Positions 33,666-41,635 of a stretch of DNA of 64,000 nucleotides are shown piece by piece. Source of the DNA: JBKCUA01 sp046318675 (GTDB lineage Bacteria; Pseudomonadota; Alphaproteobacteria; JAJTHO01); the NCBI GenBank assembly GCA_046318675.1, contig JBKCUA010000033.1:66998-130997 (forward strand), in the 5' to 3' direction. Each line of letters opens with the position of its first letter. Positions within the stretch are counted from its first letter, which is position 1. The notes beneath the pieces are model-generated. The model did not search any database, was not told where the DNA came from, and saw nothing but the letters and a program-made list of their open reading frames with translations. Position numbers and translations under genes: made by a program.

Positions 33666-33728
33666 TTTTTCTTTAGTTTTTTCTTTTGACCTTTGATGGT
33701 GCGCGGCTTACATATCATCTATATTTTT

Positions 33729-34367
33729 ATGGTTTCTGCTTCCCGCCACGTTGTTCACTTGCATGAAAATGATCTGCCCGCTGGTTTAGTATGGGGGGCG
33801 GCGGTGGGGGTGGATAGTGAGACTATGGGTCTTAATTTGCAAAGGGATAGGCTGTGCTTGGTGCAGCTTTCCAGTGGTGACGGCACAGCGCATTTAGTAC
33901 GCTTTGCCAATGGTAATTTTGATGCACCGAATTTACGGGCGTTGCTGGTGAACCCGGCGGTGACAAAAATTTTTCATTATGCCCGGTTCGATGTGGCGGC
34001 ATTTTTGCAATATTTGGGCGTCATAACAATGCCGGTATTTTGTACGAAAATTGCATCGCGCTTGATACGTACATTTTCCGATCGGCATGGTCTGAAAGAG
34101 TTAGTGAAAGAAATTTGCGGTATTGATTTATCGAAGCAGCAACAAAGCTCTGATTGGGGGGCTCCAAGTCTTAATAATGAGCAATTACAATACGCTGCTT
34201 CTGACGTTCTTTATTTACACGCGTTGAGGGATGAGCTTGTCAAACGGTTGACGCGTGAGGGACGATTGGAGTTGGCGCACGAATGCTTTGCCTTTTTACC
34301 TACTCGGGTACGATTGGATTTGTTGGGATGGGGGCAATCTTTTGAGAATGATGTTTTTAGTCATTGA
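33729..34367 (+). CDS. RNase D-like 3'-5' exonuclease
   Basis: DEDDy exonuclease of about 212 residues. Motifs: VDSETMGL (D and E of Exo I), HYARFDVAAF (Exo II) and YAASDVLYLHAL (Exo III with Y and D). It lacks the HRDC domains of full RNase D, as in the short alphaproteobacterial form that trims tRNA or DNA ends. The start ATG at 33729 (MVSASRHV) is likelier than one 36 bp upstream. It precedes ctrA with a 94-bp gap. Confidence 0.9.
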   Translation: MVSASRHVVHLHENDLPAGLVWGAAVGVDSETMGLNLQRDRLCLVQLSSGDGTAHLVRFANGNFDAPNLRALLVNPAVTKIFHYARFDVAAFLQYLGVITMPVFCTKIASRLIRTFSDRHGLKELVKEICGIDLSKQQQSSDWGAPSLNNEQLQYAASDVLYLHALRDELVKRLTREGRLELAHECFAFLPTRVRLDLLGWGQSFENDVFSH

Positions 34368-34384
34368 AGATTTTTTTAGTACTG

Positions 34385-34440
34385 TTAATACTTTTTTAGG
34401 ACTATCGCATCAAAGGTTGCCGGAAATTATCGTTAACCAT
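34385..34440 (+). promoter_or_regulatory. Candidate CtrA sites upstream of ctrA
   Basis: TTAA-N7-TTAG (34385-34399) is close to the full CtrA box, and TTAACCAT (34433-34440) is an exact CtrA half-site, 21 bp before the ctrA start. A CcrM-type GANTC site (GATTC, 34453-34457) overlaps the ribosome-binding region. Together they suggest autoregulation as in Caulobacter. Confidence 0.6.
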
Positions 34441-34461
34441 AAAAAATAAGGAGATTCTTCC

Positions 34462-35205
34462 ATGCGTATCTTGTTGATTGAGGATGATAGCTCTGTTTCC
34501 AAGGCCATTGAGTTAATGCTCAAATCCGAGGGGATGGTCGTTGATGTGGCTGATCTGGGCGAAGAGGGGCTCGAAATCGGCAAAATTTATGATTACGATG
34601 CTATTGTGCTCGATTTGGGGTTGCCGGATATGGATGGATATGATGTCCTCAAGCGGTTCCGTCAGGCGAAAGTGAATACCCCTGTTTTGATTCTGTCCGG
34701 GTTGGCTCAGCCCAGCGATAAAGTAAAGGGTCTTGGTTTTGGAGCCGATGATTTTATCAGTAAGCCGTTTGATAGGGCAGAGCTTCTGGCGCGTATTAAC
34801 GCTATCGTTCGGCGCAGTAAGGGACATTCGCAGCCAACAATTCAAACAGGTCGTTTGACTGTCAATTTACAGACCCAGACTGCTTATGTGGATGAAAAAA
34901 TTCTGCCGTTGTCGAATAAAGAATATGCGATTATTGAGTTGTTATCGCTGCGTAAAGGTGTGACGATTACCAAGGAAATGTTCTTGAATCACCTTTATGG
35001 TGGGTTGGATGAGCCAGAGCTTAAGATTGTGGATGTGTTCATCTGCAAGCTTCGTAAAAAGCTCGCCCTTGCTACTGGAAATGCAAAATATATTGAGACC
35101 GTATGGGGGCGTGGCTACGTATTGCGTGACGTGGATGAAGATGCCAAGCTAGCAACAAAGAAAGTTTCCGTGCCCCAAGTAGCTCCGCTATCCGAGGCGG
35201 TGTAG
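34462..35205 (+). CDS. ctrA: CtrA, cell-cycle response regulator
   Basis: Master transcription factor of alphaproteobacterial cell cycle and motility. The receiver carries EDD at 7-9, phosphorylated D51 (IVLDLGLPDMDG) and SKPF; the linker RRSKGH is the CtrA hallmark; the OmpR-type DNA-binding domain has KEMFLNHLYGGLDEPELKI and VFICKLRKKL then ETVWGRGYVLRD. The receiver end diverges from Caulobacter, and the C-terminus is a 15-residue extension ending EAV rather than AA, which may alter ClpXP recognition. AAGGAG precedes the ATG. Its 3' end overlaps rfbA (opposite strand) by 18 bp. Confidence 0.96.
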   Translation: MRILLIEDDSSVSKAIELMLKSEGMVVDVADLGEEGLEIGKIYDYDAIVLDLGLPDMDGYDVLKRFRQAKVNTPVLILSGLAQPSDKVKGLGFGADDFISKPFDRAELLARINAIVRRSKGHSQPTIQTGRLTVNLQTQTAYVDEKILPLSNKEYAIIELLSLRKGVTITKEMFLNHLYGGLDEPELKIVDVFICKLRKKLALATGNAKYIETVWGRGYVLRDVDEDAKLATKKVSVPQVAPLSEAV

Positions 35206-36093
35206 TGGATCCCTGTCGTTGAGGAGTCTATTTAAGTAGGCTCCATAGCTGTTTTTGCTATATATTTTGGCCGTTTCTTTGAGTTGGCTGTCGTCGATCC
35301 ATCCTTGACGCCAAGCGATTTCTTCAAGGCACGCAATCGCCCGTCCCATTTGTTTTTGCATGGTTTGCACGAAATGTTGTGCTTCCAGTAAACTTTCGAA
35401 TGTGCCGGTATCAAACCATGCGAAGCCGCGCCCCATACGTTCAACGTATAGGGTTTTTTCCTCTAAATAGAGACGGTTGAGATCGGTTATCTCCAGCTCC
35501 CCCCGCGATGATGGTTTTAGTTGCCGTGCTTTGTCCACGACGGTGTGATCATAAAAGTAAAGCCCTGTGACGGCAAAATTTGAGGCTGGATTTTTGGGTT
35601 TTTCTTCGATGGAAATTGCACGGCCGTCGTTATCAAAGCCAAGAACGCCAAAGCGTTCGGGGTCACTGACGTAGGAGCCGAATACAGTAGCTCCCTTCTG
35701 GGCGCGTCGCGTGGCGGCATACAGCCGACCGGTAAGGCCCTCGCTGTAGAAAATATTGTCCCCCAATACCAAGCTGGCCGGGGCACCGCTGAGAAATTCT
35801 TCGCCTAAGAGGAATGCTTGCGCCAGGCCATCAGGCGACGGCTGTGCAACGTAGGAAAAGCGGACACCAAACCGCTCCCCGGTACCAAGAAGGCGACGGA
35901 AAGCCGGTTGATCGTCCGGGGTGGTGATGATCAAGATATCCTGTATCCCTGCCAACATCAGGGTGGACAGGGGGTAATACACCATGGGCTTGTCGTAGAT
36001 GGGGAGCAGCTGCTTTGAAACGCCCATGGTGATGGGGTAAAGTCTGGTGCCTGAACCGCCGGCGAGGATGATGCCTTTGTAAGGTGTTTGCAT
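35188..36093 (-). CDS. rfbA: Glucose-1-phosphate thymidylyltransferase
   Basis: First step of dTDP-rhamnose synthesis: dTTP plus glucose 1-phosphate gives dTDP-glucose. Seen: nucleotide-binding GGSGTRLYPIT, QLLPIYDKPMVYYPLSTLMLAGI, the PDGLAQAF loop, LGDNIFY with the metal aspartate, IEEKPKNP and WFDTGTFESLLEA. Length 301, the long RmlA form. It converges on ctrA with an 18-bp overlap of coding ends. Confidence 0.97.
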   Translation of the reverse strand: MQTPYKGIILAGGSGTRLYPITMGVSKQLLPIYDKPMVYYPLSTLMLAGIQDILIITTPDDQPAFRRLLGTGERFGVRFSYVAQPSPDGLAQAFLLGEEFLSGAPASLVLGDNIFYSEGLTGRLYAATRRAQKGATVFGSYVSDPERFGVLGFDNDGRAISIEEKPKNPASNFAVTGLYFYDHTVVDKARQLKPSSRGELEITDLNRLYLEEKTLYVERMGRGFAWFDTGTFESLLEAQHFVQTMQKQMGRAIACLEEIAWRQGWIDDSQLKETAKIYSKNSYGAYLNRLLNDRDPLHRLG

Positions 36094-36160
36094 AACTTTT
36101 TGAGTATGCCGGGGCAGAGGGAGGAGTGCAACGGCCGTTTGTTAGCGCGACATCATTCTT

Positions 36161-37408
36161 TTATGCCCCATACGCATCCCACAAATTCTGATACGTTGGC
36201 CGTGGGCGAATAACCCGCCAGTTATTTCCGCACACCAAGATTTCCGGTGCGGGCAGGCGGATGTTATAGGTACTGCCCATGACAGAACCGTAGGCTCCTA
36301 CGTCCAAGATCACCAGCCGATCCCCTTGGGCTACTTCGGCCATCTCAAGATTTTTGGCAAATACATCAGTACTTTCACATACCGGGCCGACGATATCATA
36401 GCGATGCTGGGGGTTTGCTGAAGCTTCTTGCACGGGGCGAATGCGGTGCCGGGCATCGTAGAGGGCGGTGCGTTTAAAATCGTTCATCCCGGCATCAATA
36501 ATGACAAATTCTCGTTCGGGCGTGGTTTTGAGATGGAGTACTTCCGTTACTAAAATCCCGGTGGTACCCGTGAGCCAGCGGCCAGGCTCCAAAATCAAAC
36601 TAACACCCAAAGGATCGGTGATACGCTTAATCATTGCTGCGTATTCTTGAATATCGGGAATTACCTCGTCTTGGTAAGTAATGCCAAGACCGCCGCCGAG
36701 ATCAAGGTGGGTCAGGGGATACCCGGCACCACGCAAATCGGCAAATAATCGGGCGACTTTGGCAAAAGCGTCGGCAAACGGCTCCAACCGGGTGAGTTGC
36801 GAGCCAATATGCACCGCTAATCCCTGAGGCCTGATGCCGGGCAAATTGGCGGCCAAGGCCAATAGGTGGGGGACTTCCTCAAAGGCAATCCCGAATTTGC
36901 TACTGTACTTGCCAGTGGTGATTTTTGCGTGTGTTCTGGCATCCACGTCGGGATTGACGCGCAGGGCTATATTGGCACTGGTATTCAGCTCGGTGGCAAC
37001 GGCACTGAGTAGGCGTAACTCACTTTCGGATTCAATGTTTAGTTGAAAAATACCCTCATGTAAGGCACTGGCCAGCTCGGCTTTGGTTTTACCAACCCCT
37101 GAAAAGACAATACGATCCGGGGCAATGCCAGCCTTGCGGGCAAAAAACAATTCGCCGCCGGACACAACATCGGCTCCTGCACCAAGACCCGCAAATAATG
37201 ATAAAATAGCGGGATTACAATTTGATTTCATAGCAAAGCAAAGGCGAACGTCTCGATCGGCAAAGGCGGCAGCAGCGGCGCGATAGTTCGTCTCCAGCGC
37301 GTGTTGACTATAGCAATACAATGGTGTGCCCACGGCATCGGCCAGTGCTTGCACCGACACCTTTTCAGCATGAAGAACACTGTTATGATAAGAAAATGAA
37401 GGATTCAT
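36161..37408 (-). CDS. lysA: Diaminopimelate decarboxylase
   Basis: Last step of lysine synthesis, PLP-dependent decarboxylation of meso-diaminopimelate. K61 in FAMKSNCN is the PLP lysine; HIGSQL, LDLGGGLGI, EPGRWLTG and the C-terminal GPVCESTDVFAK with DVGAYGSVMGSTYN supply the remaining active site. Length 415. It starts two bases after a tiny lipoprotein gene, the usual lptM-lysA arrangement. argH, often upstream, is absent. Confidence 0.97.
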   Translation of the reverse strand: MNPSFSYHNSVLHAEKVSVQALADAVGTPLYCYSQHALETNYRAAAAAFADRDVRLCFAMKSNCNPAILSLFAGLGAGADVVSGGELFFARKAGIAPDRIVFSGVGKTKAELASALHEGIFQLNIESESELRLLSAVATELNTSANIALRVNPDVDARTHAKITTGKYSSKFGIAFEEVPHLLALAANLPGIRPQGLAVHIGSQLTRLEPFADAFAKVARLFADLRGAGYPLTHLDLGGGLGITYQDEVIPDIQEYAAMIKRITDPLGVSLILEPGRWLTGTTGILVTEVLHLKTTPEREFVIIDAGMNDFKRTALYDARHRIRPVQEASANPQHRYDIVGPVCESTDVFAKNLEMAEVAQGDRLVILDVGAYGSVMGSTYNIRLPAPEILVCGNNWRVIRPRPTYQNLWDAYGA

Positions 37409-37410
37409 TT

Positions 37411-37542
37411 TTATCGAGCGTTCGGGTTGGGATACGCGCGGGGATACCCCGGTTGGGCATCATCGGGCATTTTTACTCCGCCCCGAGTACCGCAGGCGGC
37501 AAGGGTTAATAAAAAAACAAAAAGACTCAACAAGCGTAGCAT
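37411..37542 (-). CDS. lptM: LptM-like small lipoprotein upstream of lysA
   Basis: A 43-codon gene: M-L-R-L-L-S then a hydrophobic stretch, lipobox LAAC (C17), then GTRGGVKMPDD and a short Pro/Tyr-rich tail. The CGxxG start after the lipidated cysteine and the position two bases before lysA match the LptM/YifL family, outer-membrane lipoproteins that assist LptD maturation. The mature part is only about 27 residues, shorter than in E. coli. Confidence 0.75.
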   Translation of the reverse strand: MLRLLSLFVFLLTLAACGTRGGVKMPDDAQPGYPRAYPNPNAR

Positions 37543-37604
37543 TTTACTACCTATCGGCGATTGCTGAGAAAAAAGCAACGGCGAAGAACCAGTGTGGGTA
37601 TGGG

Positions 37605-37620
37605 TTAACTATAAATTCAC
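37605..37620 (+). promoter_or_regulatory. Candidate CtrA box upstream of flhA
   Basis: TTAA-N7-TTCAC, one mismatch from TTAA-N7-TTAAC, ending 26 bp before the flhA start. Similar placement to the box before flhB. Confidence 0.5.
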
Positions 37621-37646
37621 TTTTCCCGCCGACAGCATAAGCATCT

Positions 37647-39779
37647 ATGGCGCAAGCTCTTCCTGCTCCTGCCGCAAAAGTCTTTAATCCGCGCAGCTTC
37701 TTGCGCGGGGATACGATCTTTGCGGGCGGGTTGATGTTGATGTTGGCGATGCTGATTTTGCCGTTGCCGGCGTGGCTGCTTGATATTGGGTTGGCGTGTT
37801 CATTGACCCTAGCCGTGCTTATTATGATGCTGTCGCTGTTTATGGAAAAGCCAACGGATTTTAACAGCTTCCCGCAGATTTTGCTCATCAGCACGATTTT
37901 TCGTCTGGCTCTGAATGTTGCTTCTACCCGCCTGATTTTATCGGAAGGCCACAACGGCACCCACGCCGCCGGGCATATTATTGAGGCGTTCGGGAATTTC
38001 TTGATGCAGGGCAATACCGTTATTGGTATTATTGTTTTTGCCATTTTGCTTATTATAAACTTTATCGTTATAACAAAGGGTTCTGGGCGTATCGCTGAAG
38101 TCTCGGCGCGGTTTACGTTGGATGCGATGCCTGGCAAACAAATGGCCATCGACGCTGATTTGGCGGCGGGCATTATTAACGATGTGGAGGCTAAGGCTCG
38201 GCGTAAAGCCCTTGAAGAAGAAGCATCTTTTTATGGCTCCATGGATGGGGCGGCGAAATTTGTCCGCGGCGATGCTATTGCAGGGTTGCTCATCACGTTC
38301 ATCAATGTGGTGGGCGGGATTATTATTGGCACTGTTTTCATGGGTGTTTCTCTGGCGCAAGCGGCGCATAGCTATACCTTCTTGACTATCGGGGATGGGC
38401 TGGTGACCCAGATTCCGGCGTTGATTATTTCGGTAGCGTCGGGTTTGTTGGTGACTAAATCCGGGGTGCGTGGGTCTTCTGATAAAGCTGTTTTTGCTCA
38501 GTTATCAGCGTTTCCGTCGGCCATGGGTCTAGCCTCGGCCATGATGGGCGGGTTTGCCTTTATGCCGGGGATTCCGACGCTGGTGTTTTTGTTTTTCAGT
38601 GGATTGACTGGAGGTATGGCCTATTATTTGGCTGGGATTCAGAATGAAGCGAAGCAGGCGGCGAAAAAACCTGCCGCCCCCGGGGCACCTAGTGCCCCTG
38701 GCGCGGAGGGGGCGTCCGCTAGCGGTGCTGCGGCCAGCCCAGCGGAAGAGCCTATTAATAAAGTTTTGCAAATTGATGCCATGCGGTTGGAGCTTGGTTA
38801 TGGCTTGCTGCCACTGGTGAACGGCGAGCGGGGCATGAAACTGCCGGATCAAATTAAAACCCTGCGGCGGCAACTGGCGGCGGAAATGGGCTTTGTTGTG
38901 CCCTCGGTGCGGATTCAGGATAACCTGCAACTGCCACCTAATCAGTATGTTATTCGTATTAAAGAAATTAAAGTTGGGGAGGGTAGTATTCGCCCCGGTC
39001 AGTTGCTGGTTCTCGATCCCAAGGGGCAACCATTGACCTTGAACGGGGAGCCGACGACGGAGCCGACCTTTGGCCTGCCCGCCATGTGGATTAACGATGC
39101 CCAGCGGACGGAGGCGGAATTTAAAGGCTATACCGTGGTGGAGGCCGGCACGGTGCTGGTGACGCATCTAACAGAAATAATTAAAGAAAATATGCCCGAA
39201 ATGCTGTCCTATAGTGAGACGCAGAAGCTGCTTGATCAGTTGGGGGAAGAGCATAAAAAGTTGGTGGGTGATGTGGTGCCGGATAAAATGAATATCAGTG
39301 GCTTGCAAAGAGTTCTTCATAATTTACTTAAAGAACGTGTCTCAATACGCGATCTACCAACGATTTTGGAGGGCATCGCCGAGGCTGAGCCTATTACCCG
39401 TAACATCACCTTGATCGGTGAGCACGTGCGCCAAAAGATGACCCGTTCTTTGTGTGAGATGTACGCGGGAGAGGGGGGTATTGTATCCTTGGTGACATTA
39501 TCTCCAGAGTGGGAGCAAGCCCTCACTGATGCCCTCATCGGCACGGGTGATGATAAGCAGCTTGCCCTCGCCCCGTCGAAAATGCAGGAGTTTGCCAATA
39601 AAGTCCGCCAAGTGTTTGAAAAGCACGCCGCCGAGGGAGAAACCCCGGTGTTGGTAACGCCGCCTGCCCTGCGTCCCTATGTTCGGGCAGTGATCGAACG
39701 CTTCCGCCCGATGACCCCGGTGCTGTCCCAAGCGGAAATTCATGCGAGGGCAAGGATTCGGACGGTGGGGGTGGTGTAG
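37647..39779 (+). CDS. flhA: FlhA, flagellar export gate protein
   Basis: Largest export-gate subunit; uses the proton motive force and docks chaperone-substrate complexes. Eight membrane helices lie in residues 20-330; the conserved FHIPEP region is recognisable as TRLILSEGHNGTHAAGHIIEAFG then GSGRIAEVSARFTLDAMPGKQMAIDADL (cited as extent, about 97-175). An Ala/Pro-rich linker (about 340-370) leads to the cytosolic domain (LELGYGLLPLV, LQRVLHNLLKERVSIRDLPTILEG). Length 710. The ancestral neighbourhood fliF to flbD then flhA is split here. Confidence 0.97.
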   Translation: MAQALPAPAAKVFNPRSFLRGDTIFAGGLMLMLAMLILPLPAWLLDIGLACSLTLAVLIMMLSLFMEKPTDFNSFPQILLISTIFRLALNVASTRLILSEGHNGTHAAGHIIEAFGNFLMQGNTVIGIIVFAILLIINFIVITKGSGRIAEVSARFTLDAMPGKQMAIDADLAAGIINDVEAKARRKALEEEASFYGSMDGAAKFVRGDAIAGLLITFINVVGGIIIGTVFMGVSLAQAAHSYTFLTIGDGLVTQIPALIISVASGLLVTKSGVRGSSDKAVFAQLSAFPSAMGLASAMMGGFAFMPGIPTLVFLFFSGLTGGMAYYLAGIQNEAKQAAKKPAAPGAPSAPGAEGASASGAAASPAEEPINKVLQIDAMRLELGYGLLPLVNGERGMKLPDQIKTLRRQLAAEMGFVVPSVRIQDNLQLPPNQYVIRIKEIKVGEGSIRPGQLLVLDPKGQPLTLNGEPTTEPTFGLPAMWINDAQRTEAEFKGYTVVEAGTVLVTHLTEIIKENMPEMLSYSETQKLLDQLGEEHKKLVGDVVPDKMNISGLQRVLHNLLKERVSIRDLPTILEGIAEAEPITRNITLIGEHVRQKMTRSLCEMYAGEGGIVSLVTLSPEWEQALTDALIGTGDDKQLALAPSKMQEFANKVRQVFEKHAAEGETPVLVTPPALRPYVRAVIERFRPMTPVLSQAEIHARARIRTVGVV

Positions 39780-39785
39780 CAGCCA

Positions 39786-39859
39786 CTGAAGTGCTCGGTC
39801 TAACTTTCTTCCCCGCTTGCGGGAGAAGGTGAGGAAGGGGGTGAATAAGAAAAACCAAT
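39786..39859. repeat. Copy of dispersed palindromic repeat
   Basis: CTGAAGTGCTCGGTCTAAC, then CCCCGCTTGCGGG with AAGGTGAGGAAGGGG and AATAAGAAAAACCAAT, matching the forward unit at 12320-12380 and, at its left end, the unit at 19641. It begins 6 bp after the flhA stop and may terminate it. Confidence 0.75.
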
Positions 39860-39915
39860 GTTTTGCGCTCATGTTTTTCATCCCCCTTCGTGAGGGATGC
39901 TATTGCAATCAAAGA

Positions 39916-40089
39916 TTAGCCTCCGAAATAGCGTAATGCTCTCCGGAAACCTTTACTTTCGGCTTCGGCAACAGACGTTGCGTAAAACTCACCAAGTGCC
40001 GGATTTATTTTGGTTCGATCATATTGCTGGTCGAATGGAAGGTGATAGATATTCTCTTGTGATGATTGATTAATATTGCACTTAATCAT
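39916..40089 (-). CDS. Small protein resembling a SUNSET/nuclease-associated domain, perhaps a fragment
   Basis: The 57 residues from the ATG at 40089 (MIKCNINQSSQENIYHLPFD, then YDRTKINP, GEFYATSVAEAESKGFRRA) resemble the small domain found at the C-terminus of secreted thermonuclease-like proteins, with the pattern IKGNI..YHLP..YDRTKI..GE.. then AEA..GWRRA. No signal peptide or catalytic domain is attached; the frame can be extended upstream to 40215, overlapping rplU, without adding a recognisable part. It could be a stand-alone gene or a remnant of a longer nuclease gene. Confidence 0.45.
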   Translation of the reverse strand: MIKCNINQSSQENIYHLPFDQQYDRTKINPALGEFYATSVAEAESKGFRRALRYFGG

Positions 40090-40116
40090 TGGATATGCCC
40101 TGGTAACTAAGAGCCA

Positions 40117-40142
40117 GCACTGTTTTTTTGCACTGTTTTTTT
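40117..40142. repeat. Two tandem 13-bp copies of GCACTGTTTTTTT
   Basis: Exact tandem duplication (40117-40129 and 40130-40142), 60 bp before rplU. Each T7 run could act as a weak terminator or spacer; no function is evident. Confidence 0.7.
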
Positions 40143-40201
40143 GATTGACGAATTGCTGACAGCCGTTAAGGTGCACAACTCGCATAAACGGGAAGATTTT
40201 T

Positions 40202-40516
40202 ATGTACGCCGTCATTCATGCCAGTGGGAAGCAGCACCGTGTTGCCCCGGGCGATTTGTTAACATTCAACCGCTTGGCCGATGCTGTCGGTGCGGCCGTG
40301 GTGTTTCCGGAAGTGCTGCTTTTGCACAACGGCACCTCCGTGACTGTCGGCGCGCCTTTAGTGGCCGGGGCGTCCGTCACGGCCGAAGTTATTGAGCACG
40401 GCCAGGGCGATAAAGTGTTGGTGTTTAAGAAAAAACGCCGCCACAATTACCGCCGCAAAAACGGCCATCGTCAGCAGTTAACAACCGTGCGTATTACCGG
40501 AATTAAAGGGGCTTAA
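40202..40516 (+). CDS. rplU: 50S ribosomal protein L21
   Basis: Large-subunit ribosomal protein bound to 23S rRNA. Seen: MYAVIHASGKQHRVAPGD at the N-terminus, LLHNGTSVTVGAPLV, and the basic KKKRRHNYRRKNGHRQQ with the family ending VRITGI. Length 104. rpmA follows by two bases. The usual third gene obgE is missing; rfbD ends next on the other strand. Confidence 0.97.
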   Translation: MYAVIHASGKQHRVAPGDLLTFNRLADAVGAAVVFPEVLLLHNGTSVTVGAPLVAGASVTAEVIEHGQGDKVLVFKKKRRHNYRRKNGHRQQLTTVRITGIKGA

Positions 40517-40518
40517 TC

Positions 40519-40779
40519 ATGGCACAGAAAAAAGCAGGCGGTAGTTCCCGTAACGGTCGCGATTCCGCCGGGCGTCGCCTTGGCGTAAAACTTTATGGCG
40601 GCCAAGCCGTTATTGCTGGCAATATCATTGTTCGTCAGCGCGGTACAACCTACCACCCCGGTGCCAACGTCGGCATTGGCCGGGATCACACGCTGTTTGC
40701 CCTCACCGATGGCGTGGTTGCCTTTCGCCGCGGCTACAAAAACCGCATGTTTGTTGGGGTTGTGCCCGCGGCGGCCTGA
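40519..40779 (+). CDS. rpmA: 50S ribosomal protein L27
   Basis: Large-subunit protein near the peptidyl-transferase centre. Begins AQKKAGGSSRNGRDS as in most bacteria, then GVKLYGGQAVIAGNIIVRQRGT and HPGANVGIGRDHTLFAL. Length 86. It converges on rfbD, whose stop is one base away. Confidence 0.98.
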   Translation: MAQKKAGGSSRNGRDSAGRRLGVKLYGGQAVIAGNIIVRQRGTTYHPGANVGIGRDHTLFALTDGVVAFRRGYKNRMFVGVVPAAA

Positions 40780-40780
40780 A

Positions 40781-41635
40781 TCAAAAGGTCTTTTTGATAA
40801 GTGATTCTAACGCTTCCCGCCAGTCCGGCGCAGGGATTCCAACTCTTTGGATCTTCGTTGTATCTAGCCGTGCGTCCAGCGGCCTCTGGGTCTTGGTTGG
40901 GTATTCGGCCGTAGTGATGGCTTCAACATGGGGCGTTTTGTACCCATGGGTCGCCGCCGCCGCAAAGGTGGCAACGGCAAAATCATACCAGGTTGTGTAG
41001 GGCTGGCCACTGTAGTGATAGATACCTGAAATCGGCTGATTCTCCAGTAATTGCCAAAGTGTTTCGGCGACGCTGGTCGCCGGGGTCGGTGCCCCATGCT
41101 GGTCAGCAACAATGCGCAGCAGCGGGCGACTCCGCCCCAGTTCCAGCATTCGCAGGGGGAAATTCACCCCCTCAGAACTGAACACCCAGCTAGTGCGCAG
41201 AATAATTCCTTTGGGGCAAAGGCTCTGCACGGCTAATTCCCCGGCTAGCTTGCTGCGCCCATAGACAGACAATGGTAATACAGGATCGTCTTCACGGTAG
41301 GGGCGGCTCGAAGTCCCTGAAAATACATAATCTGTCGAGACATAGAGTAGCGGAATATCCAGCGCGGCCGCTGCCCGCGCCAGTGCCGCCGTGGCTTCGG
41401 CATTGACAGTCCAGCACAGGCTAGGTTCGTCTTCGGCCTTATCCACGGCGGTGTAGGCTCCGGCGTGGAGGATGGCGTCGGGGGCGATGGCGCGCACGGC
41501 CTGTTCCAGCGTCTCCGGGCGGCTTAAATCCAACGCGCTGCGGGATGGGGCAACGGCCTCGATGCCTTGCGGTAAGCTAGCGAGGAGGGCGCGGCCTACC
41601 TGGCCGCTGCCGCCGGTGATGAGAACTTTAGCCAT
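40781..41635 (-). CDS. rfbD: dTDP-4-dehydrorhamnose reductase
   Basis: Last step of dTDP-L-rhamnose synthesis. Extended SDR fold: VLITGGSGQVGRALL, NAEATAALARAA, STDYVFSG, YGRSKLAGE with the catalytic Tyr and Lys, and LRTSWVFSSEGVNF. Length 284. The ATG at 41635 overlaps the rfbC stop by 8 bp, preferred to a TTG six bases upstream. rfbC-rfbD form one operon. Confidence 0.95.
   Translation of the reverse strand: MAKVLITGGSGQVGRALLASLPQGIEAVAPSRSALDLSRPETLEQAVRAIAPDAILHAGAYTAVDKAEDEPSLCWTVNAEATAALARAAAALDIPLLYVSTDYVFSGTSSRPYREDDPVLPLSVYGRSKLAGELAVQSLCPKGIILRTSWVFSSEGVNFPLRMLELGRSRPLLRIVADQHGAPTPATSVAETLWQLLENQPISGIYHYSGQPYTTWYDFAVATFAAAATHGYKTPHVEAITTAEYPTKTQRPLDARLDTTKIQRVGIPAPDWREALESLIKKTF

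Noticed and set aside
40779..40800. Hairpin ATCAAAA/TTTTGAT between rpmA and rfbD
   Set aside because: Weak AT stem within the rfbD coding end and without a T run.
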